A DNA stretch of 64,000 bases, from NCBI GenBank assembly GCA_943912755.1, contig CALTWF010000014.1, positions 10,743 to 74,742 on the forward strand, in the 5' to 3' direction. A model generated the notes under the pieces. That model ran no database searches and was not told the DNA's origin. It worked only from the letters and a program-made list of their open reading frames with translations. The translations under genes and the position numbers were made by a program. Source of the stretch: an uncultured Pseudomonas sp. (GTDB lineage: Bacteria; Pseudomonadota; Gammaproteobacteria; Pseudomonadales; Pseudomonadaceae). Positions within the stretch are counted from its first letter, which is position 1. Each line of letters begins with the position of its first letter. This document shows positions 24,584-33,229 of this stretch, piece by piece.

Positions 24584-26839
24584 ATGGCTACTCAAGTTCG
24601 TATGTCTGGACGACGCATATTCCGTGTCGCTCCCCTTGCATTGATAATTCCCCTTGTATTGCATAGTCAATCCGCTACTGCTGTATTACTTGATGGTGTT
24701 AGCCTGGACATCGATGCGAGTACGCCGCTCGATACCTACAGATTGCAAAACTCCGCTACGTTGAATGGCCAGAATGCCAATACCGACGTCATTATTGCGA
24801 TAGCCGGATCCACTGTTAATTTGACCGGCGGTTCGGTTACACACACCGGACCGGCCAATTCGTCCGACGGTGCCCTCAATGTCAGTGGCTCCACGCTCAA
24901 TCTGACGGGTACCCAGATCACCAGCGTCAATGGACGTGGATTGGTGATTGCCTCCAACAGTGGCAATGGCTCCCAGGCCCTGGTCACCGACAGCGTCGTC
25001 AGCGGCGGGACCATGGGGGCTTCGGTTACTCCTGAAAGCACCTTGAACCTGGTCAATACCAGCCTGACCGCGACCAATGCGGACGGGTTCGGCCTGCGCA
25101 GCTTCTCCGGCACCATCAACGTCCTGGGCGGGAGCATCACCGGTGCCACGGGCATCAGCATCACTCGCCTCGGCACCGGCGACGTGGGCGCCCTGGTCCT
25201 TGACGGTACCCAGGTCACGGCCAATACCGGTCCGGCCATCGAAGTGATCAATGCCTCTTCTTCCAGCATTGACATCCTCAACGGCACCACCCTCACCACC
25301 GGCAACGGCATCCTCATCGATGTGCGAGGTGGCTCCACGGCCAACGTGACCGTCGCGCAGAGCGCCCTGACCGGCAACATCAACGTCTCCGACACCAGTA
25401 CCGGCACCTTCGATTTCGACCAGGCGAGCATGACCGGCGACCTGATCGTCGCCAGTGGCGGTACCGCCGACCTGGGCCTGAGCAACAGCTCGCAGTTCAC
25501 CGGGCGCATGGAAAACGTGCGTGACGTCAGCATCGACAGCACCTCGCACTGGATGATGACCGGCGACAGCAACGTCACCAACCTGAACATGGATGGCGGC
25601 CGCGTCACCATGGGCGATACCGATTCCTTCTACACCCTCGACCTCGAAACCCTGGCCGGCAGCGGCACCTTTGTCATGGGTTCGAACTTCGCCACCAATG
25701 CCACCGACTTCATCAATGTCAACGGCCAGGCCACCGGCGACTTCGACCTGCTGATCAGCGCCAGCGGTACCGACCCGGCGGCCGGCGTGCCGTTGCAGGT
25801 GGTGCACACCGGCGGTGGCGGCGCGCAGTTCAGCCTGCTGGGCGGCTCGGTGGACCTCGGCGCCTACTCCTACAAGCTGAAACAGGAAGGCGACGACTGG
25901 TTCCTCGATCCGGAAACCCGTGAAATCAGCCCCGGCACCAAGACCGTCATGGCCCTCGCCGGCACCGCGCCGACCGTGTTCTACGGTGAGCTGACCACCC
26001 TGCGCACGCGCATGGGCGAACTGCGCTACAGCGACGGGCGTACCGCCGGTATCTGGGTGCGCGCCCACAGCAACCAGTACAACGTCGCCAATGCCTCGTC
26101 CGGTGTGGGCTATACCCAGAACCAGCAAGGCATGTCCTTCGGTGCGGACATGGCCGTGGGCGACAGCCAATGGCTGATCGGCGCCCTGGCCGGCTACAGC
26201 AAGTCCGACCTGAACCTGAGCCACGGCTCCAGCGGCACCATCGACAGCTACTACGTCGGTGGCTATGCCACCTGGCTGGACGCGGCGAGCGGCTACTACG
26301 TCGACACCGTGATCAAGTACAACCGCTACCAGAACGACGCCAAGGTTGGCCTGAGCGACGGTACCCGGGCCAAGGGCGACTACGACAACCACGGTATCGG
26401 TGGTTCGGTGGAAGTGGGCCGGCATATCAAGCTGGAGAACGACTACTTCATCGAGCCGTTCGCGCAGATTGCCGGCACCGTGATCCAGTCCAAGGACTAC
26501 CGCTTCAGCAACGACATGGAAGCCGACAGCGGTGCCACCCGCTCCCTGCTCGGCAAGGTCGGCGCTACCGTCGGCAAGACCATTCATCTGGACGAAGGGC
26601 GCATTGTCCAGCCGTACCTGAAGGCCGCGATGGCCCATGAGTTCGCCAACAACAGCACGGTCAAGGTCAACGAAAACAGCTTCAGCAACGACCTGTCCGG
26701 CTCCCGTGGCGAACTGGGTGCCGGTGTCGCGCTGTCGCTGTCGAAGGACTTCCAGGTGCATGCCGACTTCGAGTACAGCCACGGCAAGAACATCGAAATG
26801 CCGTACAGCATGAACGTAGGACTTCGCTACCTCTGGTAA
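24584..26839 (+). CDS. Autotransporter with pertactin-like passenger and C-terminal beta-barrel
   Basis: The 751-aa type Va secretion protein has a signal peptide ending near SQSATAVLL (about residue 33). A passenger of beta-helix-type repeats spans about 34-450, full of short Ser/Thr/Asn-Gly rungs such as STVNLTGGSVTHTG and STLNLTGTQITS. The autochaperone region GSGTFVMGSNFATN lies near 365. A translocator barrel covers about 480-751 and ends in NVGLRYLW, with the aromatic last residue the Bam machinery recognises. No protease or lipase motif was seen in the passenger, so adhesion is the likeliest role. The first 200 bases are notably AT-rich compared with the barrel. Confidence 0.92.
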   Translation: MATQVRMSGRRIFRVAPLALIIPLVLHSQSATAVLLDGVSLDIDASTPLDTYRLQNSATLNGQNANTDVIIAIAGSTVNLTGGSVTHTGPANSSDGALNVSGSTLNLTGTQITSVNGRGLVIASNSGNGSQALVTDSVVSGGTMGASVTPESTLNLVNTSLTATNADGFGLRSFSGTINVLGGSITGATGISITRLGTGDVGALVLDGTQVTANTGPAIEVINASSSSIDILNGTTLTTGNGILIDVRGGSTANVTVAQSALTGNINVSDTSTGTFDFDQASMTGDLIVASGGTADLGLSNSSQFTGRMENVRDVSIDSTSHWMMTGDSNVTNLNMDGGRVTMGDTDSFYTLDLETLAGSGTFVMGSNFATNATDFINVNGQATGDFDLLISASGTDPAAGVPLQVVHTGGGGAQFSLLGGSVDLGAYSYKLKQEGDDWFLDPETREISPGTKTVMALAGTAPTVFYGELTTLRTRMGELRYSDGRTAGIWVRAHSNQYNVANASSGVGYTQNQQGMSFGADMAVGDSQWLIGALAGYSKSDLNLSHGSSGTIDSYYVGGYATWLDAASGYYVDTVIKYNRYQNDAKVGLSDGTRAKGDYDNHGIGGSVEVGRHIKLENDYFIEPFAQIAGTVIQSKDYRFSNDMEADSGATRSLLGKVGATVGKTIHLDEGRIVQPYLKAAMAHEFANNSTVKVNENSFSNDLSGSRGELGAGVALSLSKDFQVHADFEYSHGKNIEMPYSMNVGLRYLW

Positions 26840-26878
26840 GCGAAGCGGATGGGGGCAGCATGGAATGGCTGCATTGTG

Positions 26879-26906
26879 GCCCGGGTCGATGACCCGGGCT
26901 TTTTTT
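26879..26906 (+). terminator. Rho-independent terminator of the autotransporter gene
   Basis: GCCCGGGTC and GACCCGGGC pair perfectly around GAT and are followed by a seven-base T run. This is a textbook terminator, ending exactly at the convergent AbrB-family gene. Confidence 0.93.
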
Positions 26907-27954
26907 ATGGCTCGGCGGAAGGGCGCGAGGGTTGGCTGTCCCAGTGACGGAACAGCGGCTCGGCGAGAAACAGCACGAACAGCAGGCGCATCATCTGCAG
27001 AGCCGTCACCAGCGGTACCGAGAGTTGCAGGGTTTCCGCGGTCAGGCTCATTTCGGCGATACCGCCGGGCATCATGCCCAGGGTCAGCGAACGCAGGTCA
27101 AGGCGGGTAGCCGCGCTCAAGGCCAGGGCGGCCAGGGCGGCGATCAGCATGGTCAGCGCCGTGGCCGCCAGGGTGCGGGCGAGGAACGACGGCGCGCGGC
27201 GGAAGAAGGCGCGGTTGAAGTGGCAACCCAGGCCGCTGCCGATCAGCCACTGGCCGATCTGGCTGGCACCGTCCGGCATGCCCAGGTGCAGGTTCCAGCC
27301 GACGCTGGCGACCGCCGCCACCAGCAACGGGCCGAACAACCACGGATTGGGTTGCTTCAGGCGTTGCCAGATCCACGCCACCAGGGCGCCAACCGGCAGC
27401 AACAGCGCCAGCCAGCCCCAGTTCACCGTGCCTGTATGGGAAATCGGTACGCCGTCCCCCAGCAGGTACTTGAACGCCGCCGGCACGCACAGCACTACCA
27501 CCAGCACCCGCAGGCTCTGCCCCGCCGCCACGCGGCCGAGGTTGGCGCCATTGCGCGCGCCGAGGTTGACCATCTCCCCGGAGCCGCCCGGCATGCTGGA
27601 GAAGAACGCGGTGGCGCGGTCCTCGCCGGTGCGCCGCAGCAGCCACACGCCGACCACGCTGGACAGGCTGGTGATCAGCGCGCCGAAGAAGATCAGGCCG
27701 AAATGGCTGGCGACCTGTTCGGCGACATGCGGGGTGAAATGCAGGCCGATGCCGATGCCGACGATCCATTGCCCGCATTTTCGCCCGCCGGGAATCTCGG
27801 CGAGCTGCCAGGGGGTCAGGCAGCGCACCAGGATGATCGCCAGCAGCGAACCGACCATGAACGGCAACGGCCAGCCGATGGCGCTGGCCGCGAACCCGCC
27901 GGCCAGGCCGACCAGCGGGGTTGCCCACCATTGCCTGATGGAGACCTCAGACAT
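26905..27954 (-). CDS. AbrB family membrane transporter
   Basis: The 349-aa inner-membrane protein has about ten hydrophobic spans in two related halves, as in the AbrB-duplication family (formerly mislabelled ammonia monooxygenase). Matching sites are AIGWPLPFMVGSLLA with GIGIGLHFTP in the first half and GSGLGCHFN in the second. SSMPGGSGEMVNLG and GMMPGGIAEMSLTAE are the paired central motifs. Its start overlaps the stop of tctA by 8 bases, so it is co-translated with the tricarboxylate transporter. A role in the same uptake or efflux is inferred from that only. Confidence 0.83.
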   Translation of the reverse strand: MSEVSIRQWWATPLVGLAGGFAASAIGWPLPFMVGSLLAIILVRCLTPWQLAEIPGGRKCGQWIVGIGIGLHFTPHVAEQVASHFGLIFFGALITSLSSVVGVWLLRRTGEDRATAFFSSMPGGSGEMVNLGARNGANLGRVAAGQSLRVLVVVLCVPAAFKYLLGDGVPISHTGTVNWGWLALLLPVGALVAWIWQRLKQPNPWLFGPLLVAAVASVGWNLHLGMPDGASQIGQWLIGSGLGCHFNRAFFRRAPSFLARTLAATALTMLIAALAALALSAATRLDLRSLTLGMMPGGIAEMSLTAETLQLSVPLVTALQMMRLLFVLFLAEPLFRHWDSQPSRPSAEP

Positions 27955-29461
27955 TGGCCATGGCGCGGCGTTGCTGGACGCGACGGCGCCAGATGCGCAG
28001 CAGCGGCAGGGCCAGCATCAGCCCGGTGAGCACCCACACGCTCAGGCTGATCGGGCTCGACCAGAGGATGCCCAGCTCGCCGTTGGAGATCGACAGGGCG
28101 CGGCGCAGGTTCTGTTCCATCAGCCCGCCGAGGATGAAGCCGAGCAGGATCGGCGACAGCGGGAAGTCCAGCTTGCGCAGGATGTAGCCCATGATGCCGA
28201 TGCCGACCATCAGGAACAGGTCGAAGGTGGTGGCATGCACGGCGTACACGCCGATCCCGGTGATGATGGCGATCACCGGCACCAGGGCCCAGTTCGGTAC
28301 GGCGAGGATGCGGGTGAAGATGCGGATCATCGGGATGTTCAGGATCACCAGCATGATGTTGGCGATGAACAGCGAGGCGATCAGGCCCCAGACGATGTCC
28401 GGTTGCTGTTCGAACAGCAGCGGGCCGGGGGTGATGTTGTACAGGGTCAGGGCGCCGATCATCACCGCGGTGGTGCCGGAGCCTGGTACGCCGAGGGTCA
28501 GCATCGGTACCAGGGCGCCGCAGCAGGAGGCGCCGATGGCGGTTTCCGGGGCGGCCAGGCCGCGGGCGTCGCCCTTGCCGAACTTGCCGCCGGCACCGGC
28601 GAGGCGCTTCTCGGTCATGTAGGCCACGGCACTGGCCAGGGTCGCGCCGGCGCCGGGCAGTACGCCCATGATGAAGCCGAGCAGGCCGCAACGGATGTTG
28701 ACGACGAACACCGAGGCCGCTTCCTTCAGGTTGAACAGCATGCGCCCGGTGGCTTTCACCGCCTCGTGGCCGTGGTGGGTCTTCTCCAGCAGCAGGAGGA
28801 TCTCGCTGATGGAGAACAGGCCCAGCACCAGCACGACGAACTGGATGCCGTCGGCCAGGTGCACGCTGTCACCGGTGAAGCGGTACACGCCGCTGTTGGC
28901 GTCGATGCCGACGCTGGACAGGAACAGGCCGATCAGGGCGGCGATGAAGGTCTTCAGCGGTTTGTCGCCGGCCATGCCGCCGAGGGCGACGATGGCGAAC
29001 ACCATCAGCACGAAGTACTCCGCCGGGCCGAAGGCGATCGCCCATTTCGCCAGCAGCGGGGCGAACAGGACCATGCCGCAGGTGGCGATGAAGGCGCCGA
29101 TGAACGAGCTCCAGGCCGACAGCGACAGGGCCACGCCGGCCAGGCCCTGGCGGGCCATGGGGTAGCCGTCGAGGGTGGTCATGACGGTGGAGGCTTCGCC
29201 GGGGATGTTGAGCAGGATCGAGCTGATCCGCCCGCCGTACTCGCAGCCCAGGTACACCGCAGCCAGCAGGATCAGTGCCGACTCCGGTGGCAGGCCGAGG
29301 GCGAAGGCGATGGGGATGAGCAGGGCCACGCCGTTGATCGGGCCCAGGCCCGGGAGCAGGCCGACCACGGTGCCGATCAGGGTGCCGGTGAGGGCGGTGA
29401 CCAGGTTGTACGGGCTGAGGGCCACGCCGAAGCCCTGGCCGAGATAACTCAAGGTATCCAT
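27947..29461 (-). CDS. tctA: Tripartite tricarboxylate transporter, large permease TctA
   Basis: The 504-aa permease, with about eleven or twelve spans, is the main membrane subunit of a TTT-type citrate or tricarboxylate importer. The family block GLLPGLGPINGVALLIPIAF lies near residue 30, and LGVPGSGTTAVMIGAL near 330 is another hallmark. The ATG at 29461 lies right at the end of tctB, and an ATG 15 codons upstream would run into tctB. The operon order is opdH-tctC-tctB-tctA-abrB-like, divergent from its regulators tctDE. Confidence 0.93.
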   Translation of the reverse strand: MDTLSYLGQGFGVALSPYNLVTALTGTLIGTVVGLLPGLGPINGVALLIPIAFALGLPPESALILLAAVYLGCEYGGRISSILLNIPGEASTVMTTLDGYPMARQGLAGVALSLSAWSSFIGAFIATCGMVLFAPLLAKWAIAFGPAEYFVLMVFAIVALGGMAGDKPLKTFIAALIGLFLSSVGIDANSGVYRFTGDSVHLADGIQFVVLVLGLFSISEILLLLEKTHHGHEAVKATGRMLFNLKEAASVFVVNIRCGLLGFIMGVLPGAGATLASAVAYMTEKRLAGAGGKFGKGDARGLAAPETAIGASCCGALVPMLTLGVPGSGTTAVMIGALTLYNITPGPLLFEQQPDIVWGLIASLFIANIMLVILNIPMIRIFTRILAVPNWALVPVIAIITGIGVYAVHATTFDLFLMVGIGIMGYILRKLDFPLSPILLGFILGGLMEQNLRRALSISNGELGILWSSPISLSVWVLTGLMLALPLLRIWRRRVQQRRAMANV

Positions 29462-29462
29462 A

Positions 29463-29921
29463 TCAATTCTCCAGGACGTCGAGCAGGCCGAGGGGCAGTG
29501 GCACATCCATCACGCGGTCGAACAGCACGTACAGGAGGATGCTCATGCCGCCCACGATGATCACGCTGTGCAGCCAGCGGCCGCCGTACAGGCGGGCCAT
29601 GGGTACGCCGATGAGGATGCTGCTGACGATGAAGCCGAGGGTTTCGAAGGTCGCGGCGAACACCAGCAGCAGGGCGACGCAGATGCCGATCTTGTTCAGG
29701 GTCTCGCGGTCCAGCTCCGGCTCGTCGTCGCCGCGCACGATGGGCGTCGGGCGGAAGGCCAGGTAGAGCAGGGCCAGGCCCATCAGGCCGAGCATCAGCA
29801 GGGGATAGGCGCGCGGGCCCACCGGTTCATAGGAAAACGCCGCCTGGTAGGGCAGGGCCATGACGGCCAGGGCGATGCACGCCGCTAGCAGGACCAGGGC
29901 GAAGATGCGTTGCAGGATCAT
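29463..29921 (-). CDS. tctB: Tripartite tricarboxylate transporter, small permease TctB
   Basis: The 152-aa protein with four hydrophobic segments (about residues 7-27, 37-55, 80-110 and 118-140) is the small membrane subunit that pairs with TctA. Its stop is immediately followed by the tctA start. GAGGAC precedes the ATG. Sequence identity in this family is low, so the call rests on size, topology and its place between tctC and tctA. Confidence 0.88.
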   Translation of the reverse strand: MILQRIFALVLLAACIALAVMALPYQAAFSYEPVGPRAYPLLMLGLMGLALLYLAFRPTPIVRGDDEPELDRETLNKIGICVALLLVFAATFETLGFIVSSILIGVPMARLYGGRWLHSVIIVGGMSILLYVLFDRVMDVPLPLGLLDVLEN

Positions 29922-29954
29922 CAGGAAGTCCTCGTGCAGAGGGGGATTTCAGTG

Positions 29955-30034
29955 AGGGCCTCATCGCCGGCAAGCCGGCTCCCACAGGGTTGGCATGCAC
30001 CGTTCCCTGTGGGAGCTGGCTTGCCAGCGATCGG
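29955..30034. repeat. REP inverted pair between tctC and tctB
   Basis: GGGCCTCATCGCCGGCAAGC...CTCCCACAGG is mirrored about 15 bases later by CCTGTGGGAGCTGGCTTGCC plus AGCGAT. It lies inside the tct operon, right after tctC. This is a typical place for a processing or attenuation structure that leaves more of the binding protein than of the permeases. Confidence 0.87.
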
Positions 30035-30035
30035 G

Positions 30036-31016
30036 TTACTGGATCAGGCCGAATTCCCGGGCCAGCGACTTGTAGTCGGCGACCTGCTTCTTGACGTAGG
30101 CGTCCAGCTCGTCGCCGGTCATGGCGAACGGGAACAGCTCGCGCTGGTCACGCAGCTTGGCGAACTCTTCCGAGGCCAGCAGTTTGTCGAACGAGTCCTT
30201 CCACCAGGCGTATTCCTCGTCGCTGACCTTCGGCCCGAGGTAGAAGCCGCGCACCACCGGCCAGACGATGTCGTAGCCCTGCTCCTTGGCGGTGGGGATG
30301 TCCTTCATTTCCGGCTCGTCCAGGCGCTTGTCGGAGAACACCGCGAGCAGGCGCATGTCGCCGCTCTGGATGTGCGGCATGGAGTCGGAGATGTCGGTAC
30401 TGCCAACCTGGATATGCCCGCCGAGCAGGGCGGTGGCGATTTCGCCGCCGCCTTCCAGGGCAACGTAGCGCAGGTCGCGCGGGTTGATCCCGGCGGCCTT
30501 GGCGATCAGCGCGGTCTGCATCCAGTCCTGGCTGCCGACGGTGCCGCCGGAGCCGATCACCACCTTGCTCGGGTCTTTCTTCAGGGCCGCGACCAGGTCG
30601 TCGAGGGTTTTGTAGGGCGAGTCCTTCTTCACTGCAATGGCACCGTAGCTGGTGCCGACCGCCGCCAGCCAGCGCACGGCGTTTTCGTCGAAGCGGCCGA
30701 ACTTGCCCTGGGCCAGGTTCAGCAGCGAGCCGCTGGACCAGGCCACCAGGGTCCCGGCGTCGGCCGGGCGCTGGGCAACCACGGCGTTGTAGGCCACCGC
30801 GCCGACACCGCCGGGCATGTAGGTGACGCGCATGGGCTTGCTGAGGATCTTCTCGTTGACCAGGGCGCTTTGCACCAGCTTGCAGGTCAGGTCGAAGCCA
30901 CCGCCCGGCGAGGCCGGGGCGATGCATTCAGGGCGTTTCGGTTCGGCGGCCAGGACCTGGCCGGCCAGCAGCAGGCAGCCGGTGGCAAGGGCGATGCGGC
31001 GCAGTGAAAAGGTCAT
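30036..31016 (-). CDS. tctC: Tricarboxylate-binding periplasmic protein TctC
   Basis: The 326-aa extracytoplasmic solute receptor of the TTT family has a signal peptide ending at VLAAEPKR (about residue 24). IAPASPGGGFDLTCKLVQSA is the ligand-loop region, and VTYMPGGVGAVAYNAVVAQR and GSGGTVGSQDWMQTALIAKA are further Bug/TctC hallmarks. It binds citrate or a related acid and delivers it to TctAB. GGAGACTGAAG precedes the ATG. It follows opdH by 35 bases. TctD/TctE across the divergent region are its expected regulators. Confidence 0.93.
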   Translation of the reverse strand: MTFSLRRIALATGCLLLAGQVLAAEPKRPECIAPASPGGGFDLTCKLVQSALVNEKILSKPMRVTYMPGGVGAVAYNAVVAQRPADAGTLVAWSSGSLLNLAQGKFGRFDENAVRWLAAVGTSYGAIAVKKDSPYKTLDDLVAALKKDPSKVVIGSGGTVGSQDWMQTALIAKAAGINPRDLRYVALEGGGEIATALLGGHIQVGSTDISDSMPHIQSGDMRLLAVFSDKRLDEPEMKDIPTAKEQGYDIVWPVVRGFYLGPKVSDEEYAWWKDSFDKLLASEEFAKLRDQRELFPFAMTGDELDAYVKKQVADYKSLAREFGLIQ

Positions 31017-31051
31017 CTTCAGTCTCCGTAGCTTTAGTTGTTATAGGCGGA

Positions 31052-32356
31052 TTACCACAGGGCGACGCTGTAGCTCACCAGCACCCGCACCTCGTCCGCG
31101 TCGCGGGCGAAGTTCGAGCGGTAGGTGGCGTTGCGCAGGCGTACCGCGACGTTTTTCAGCGCGCCGCTCTGCACCACGTACTTGAGCTCGGTGTTGCGTT
31201 CCCATTCCTTGCCTTCGCTGCCGTTCGCCAGGCTGACGTTGTCCCCGTTGACGTAACGGGTCATGAAGCTCAGCCCTGGAATGCCGATTTTGGCGAAGTC
31301 GTAGTCGTAACGCACTTGCCAGGAGCGCTCGTCGGCCCCGGCGAAGTCGTTGATCTGGACGAAGTTGACCAGGTACGGGTCGGAGCCATCCACGTAGGGG
31401 AAGGCGCTGTCGCCGGACATGCTCTGGTAGGCGGCGCTGAACTTGTGGCCATTGAGGCCGTAGCTGAGCATGCCGTTGAGCGAGGTGTTGTCGATCTTGC
31501 CGCCGCGGGCCTGGCCCTGGTCGTCGCTGAGCGCCAGGCGCAGGTCGGCGCCGAAGGTGCCCGGGCCGAACGGCTGGGTCGCGACGAGGCCGGCGAAGTG
31601 CTGGCGGTAGACGTCGTCGAGCTGGGCGAAGTGATAGCTGCCGGTGATGCGGTCGGTGAACTTGTAGTCGACGCCGGCGAGGTCGAAGTGGTTGCCGGCC
31701 ACGGTGCCGAGGAAGCGCCCGTTCTTGTTGTTCAGGGCGATGTCTTCCTTGTTGCTGTCATCGCGGTCCTTGGCCTTCTCCAGGCGGCCGCCGGTGAAGG
31801 TCAGGTTCTTGATCTCCCTGGAGGTCAGCAGGCCGCCCTCGAAGGTCTGCGGCAGGATGCGCCCGTCGTTGGGCTTGAGGATCGGCAGCTCGGGGATCAG
31901 GGTGCCGACTTTCAACTCGGTGGCGGAGATCTTCACCTTGCCGGTCAGGCCAAGCTTGGAGTATTCGTCGGCGGCGCGGCCATCATCATGGGTTGGCAGC
32001 AGACCGGTGCCGGTGCGGTCGGGGCTGGAATCGAGCTTGACCCCGAGCATGCCCAGGGCATCGACGCCGAAGCCGACGGTGCCTTCGGTGTAGCCCGATT
32101 GCAGGTTGAGCATGAAGCCCTGGGCCCATTCGTCGCGCTTGGATTGCTGGGCGCTGGTGCCGTCGCGGAAGTCGCGGTTGAAGTACATGTTGCGGGTTTC
32201 GAAGGTGGCGCTGCTGTCTTCGAAGAAGGCGGCCTGGCTCAACGGTGCGACGCTGCAAAGGGCGATGGCGCTGGCGAGGGCAGTGTAGCTGGAGGAGGCG
32301 CGGCTGGAGAAAGGACGACGGATAGGCGCGAACGCCCGAGGCTGTGCTGACAGCAT
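31052..32356 (-). CDS. opdH: OprD-family outer-membrane porin, OpdH-like
   Basis: The 434-aa porin has a signal peptide ending near PLSQAAFFED. OprD landmarks include TFETRNMYFNRDFRDG near the mature N-terminus, EWAQGFMLNLQSGYTEGTVG and GVDALGMLGVKLDS, and it ends in SYSVALW with a terminal aromatic residue. OpdH of P. aeruginosa takes up cis-aconitate and other tricarboxylates and sits beside tctDE and tctCBA in the same order, which supports the specific name. It heads the operon. The divergent 201-base region to tctD contains GAAC...GTTC, a possible TctD site. Confidence 0.87.
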   Translation of the reverse strand: MLSAQPRAFAPIRRPFSSRASSSYTALASAIALCSVAPLSQAAFFEDSSATFETRNMYFNRDFRDGTSAQQSKRDEWAQGFMLNLQSGYTEGTVGFGVDALGMLGVKLDSSPDRTGTGLLPTHDDGRAADEYSKLGLTGKVKISATELKVGTLIPELPILKPNDGRILPQTFEGGLLTSREIKNLTFTGGRLEKAKDRDDSNKEDIALNNKNGRFLGTVAGNHFDLAGVDYKFTDRITGSYHFAQLDDVYRQHFAGLVATQPFGPGTFGADLRLALSDDQGQARGGKIDNTSLNGMLSYGLNGHKFSAAYQSMSGDSAFPYVDGSDPYLVNFVQINDFAGADERSWQVRYDYDFAKIGIPGLSFMTRYVNGDNVSLANGSEGKEWERNTELKYVVQSGALKNVAVRLRNATYRSNFARDADEVRVLVSYSVALW

Positions 32357-32557
32357 CTGGATAAACCCCGTTTATTGTTCTTATCGGTGCGAACACTGTG
32401 GTTCGTTCTTCGGCTCTCGTACGGAGCCGTGGAGCGATGCTAGGGGCTCAACCTTTCGCTAACCTTTCAATCGACTTTCATTCTTGCGGCGGCTTCACAG
32501 GGGCGGCTTCCTCTGTAAACTCCGCGCCACTGAACGCGATGCGACCGGGAGAAAGCG

Positions 32558-33229
32558 ATGCGAGTGCTGCTCGTCGAAGACCACCTGCAACTGGCCGAAA
32601 GCGTGGCCCAGGCCCTGAAAAGCCAGGGCCTGACCGTCGACGTGCTGCACGATGGGGTGGCCGCCGACCTGGCCCTGGCCAGCGAGGAATATGCCGTGGC
32701 GGTGCTCGATGTCGGCCTGCCGCGGATGGACGGTTTCGAGGTGCTGGCGCGTCTGCGGGCGCGGGGCAAGACCGTCCCGGTGCTGATGCTGACCGCGCGC
32801 AGCGACGTCAAGGACCGGGTCCATGGCCTCAACCTCGGCGCCGACGACTACCTGGCCAAGCCGTTCGAGCTGACCGAGCTGGAAGCCCGGGTCAAGGCCC
32901 TGCTGCGGCGCAGCGTGCTGGGCGGCGAACGCCAGCAGCGCTGCGGGCCACTGGTCTATGACCTGGATACCCGGCGCTTCACCCTCAACGATGAACTGCT
33001 GACCCTGACCTCCCGCGAGCAGGCGGTGCTGGAGGCCTTGATCGCCCGCCCCGGCCGGGTGATGAGCAAGGAACAGCTGGCCTCGCAGGTGTTCGGCCTG
33101 GACGAGGAAGCCAGCGCCGACGCCATCGAGATCTACGTCCACCGCCTACGCAAGAAGCTCGACGGGCAGGCCGTGGCCATCGTCACCTTCCGCGGCCTCG
33201 GCTACCTGCTAGAGCACCGCGATGAGTAG
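32558..33229 (+). CDS. tctD: Response regulator TctD (OmpR family)
   Basis: The 223-aa transcription regulator has a receiver domain at about 1-120, with the phosphoacceptor Asp51 in VLDVGLPRMDG and Lys in LAKPFEL. A winged-helix DNA-binding domain spans about 125-220 (SADAIEIYVHRLRKKLDG). It faces the opdH-tctCBA operon across a 201-base shared promoter region and overlaps the sensor gene by 8 bases. In the known systems TctDE induces tricarboxylate uptake; here that is inferred from the layout. Confidence 0.93.
   Translation: MRVLLVEDHLQLAESVAQALKSQGLTVDVLHDGVAADLALASEEYAVAVLDVGLPRMDGFEVLARLRARGKTVPVLMLTARSDVKDRVHGLNLGADDYLAKPFELTELEARVKALLRRSVLGGERQQRCGPLVYDLDTRRFTLNDELLTLTSREQAVLEALIARPGRVMSKEQLASQVFGLDEEASADAIEIYVHRLRKKLDGQAVAIVTFRGLGYLLEHRDE

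Noticed and set aside
27074..29560. 828-codon open frame on the plus strand
   Set aside because: It is antisense to the AbrB-like and tctA genes and has a biased Arg/Gly/Asp/His composition with no domain.
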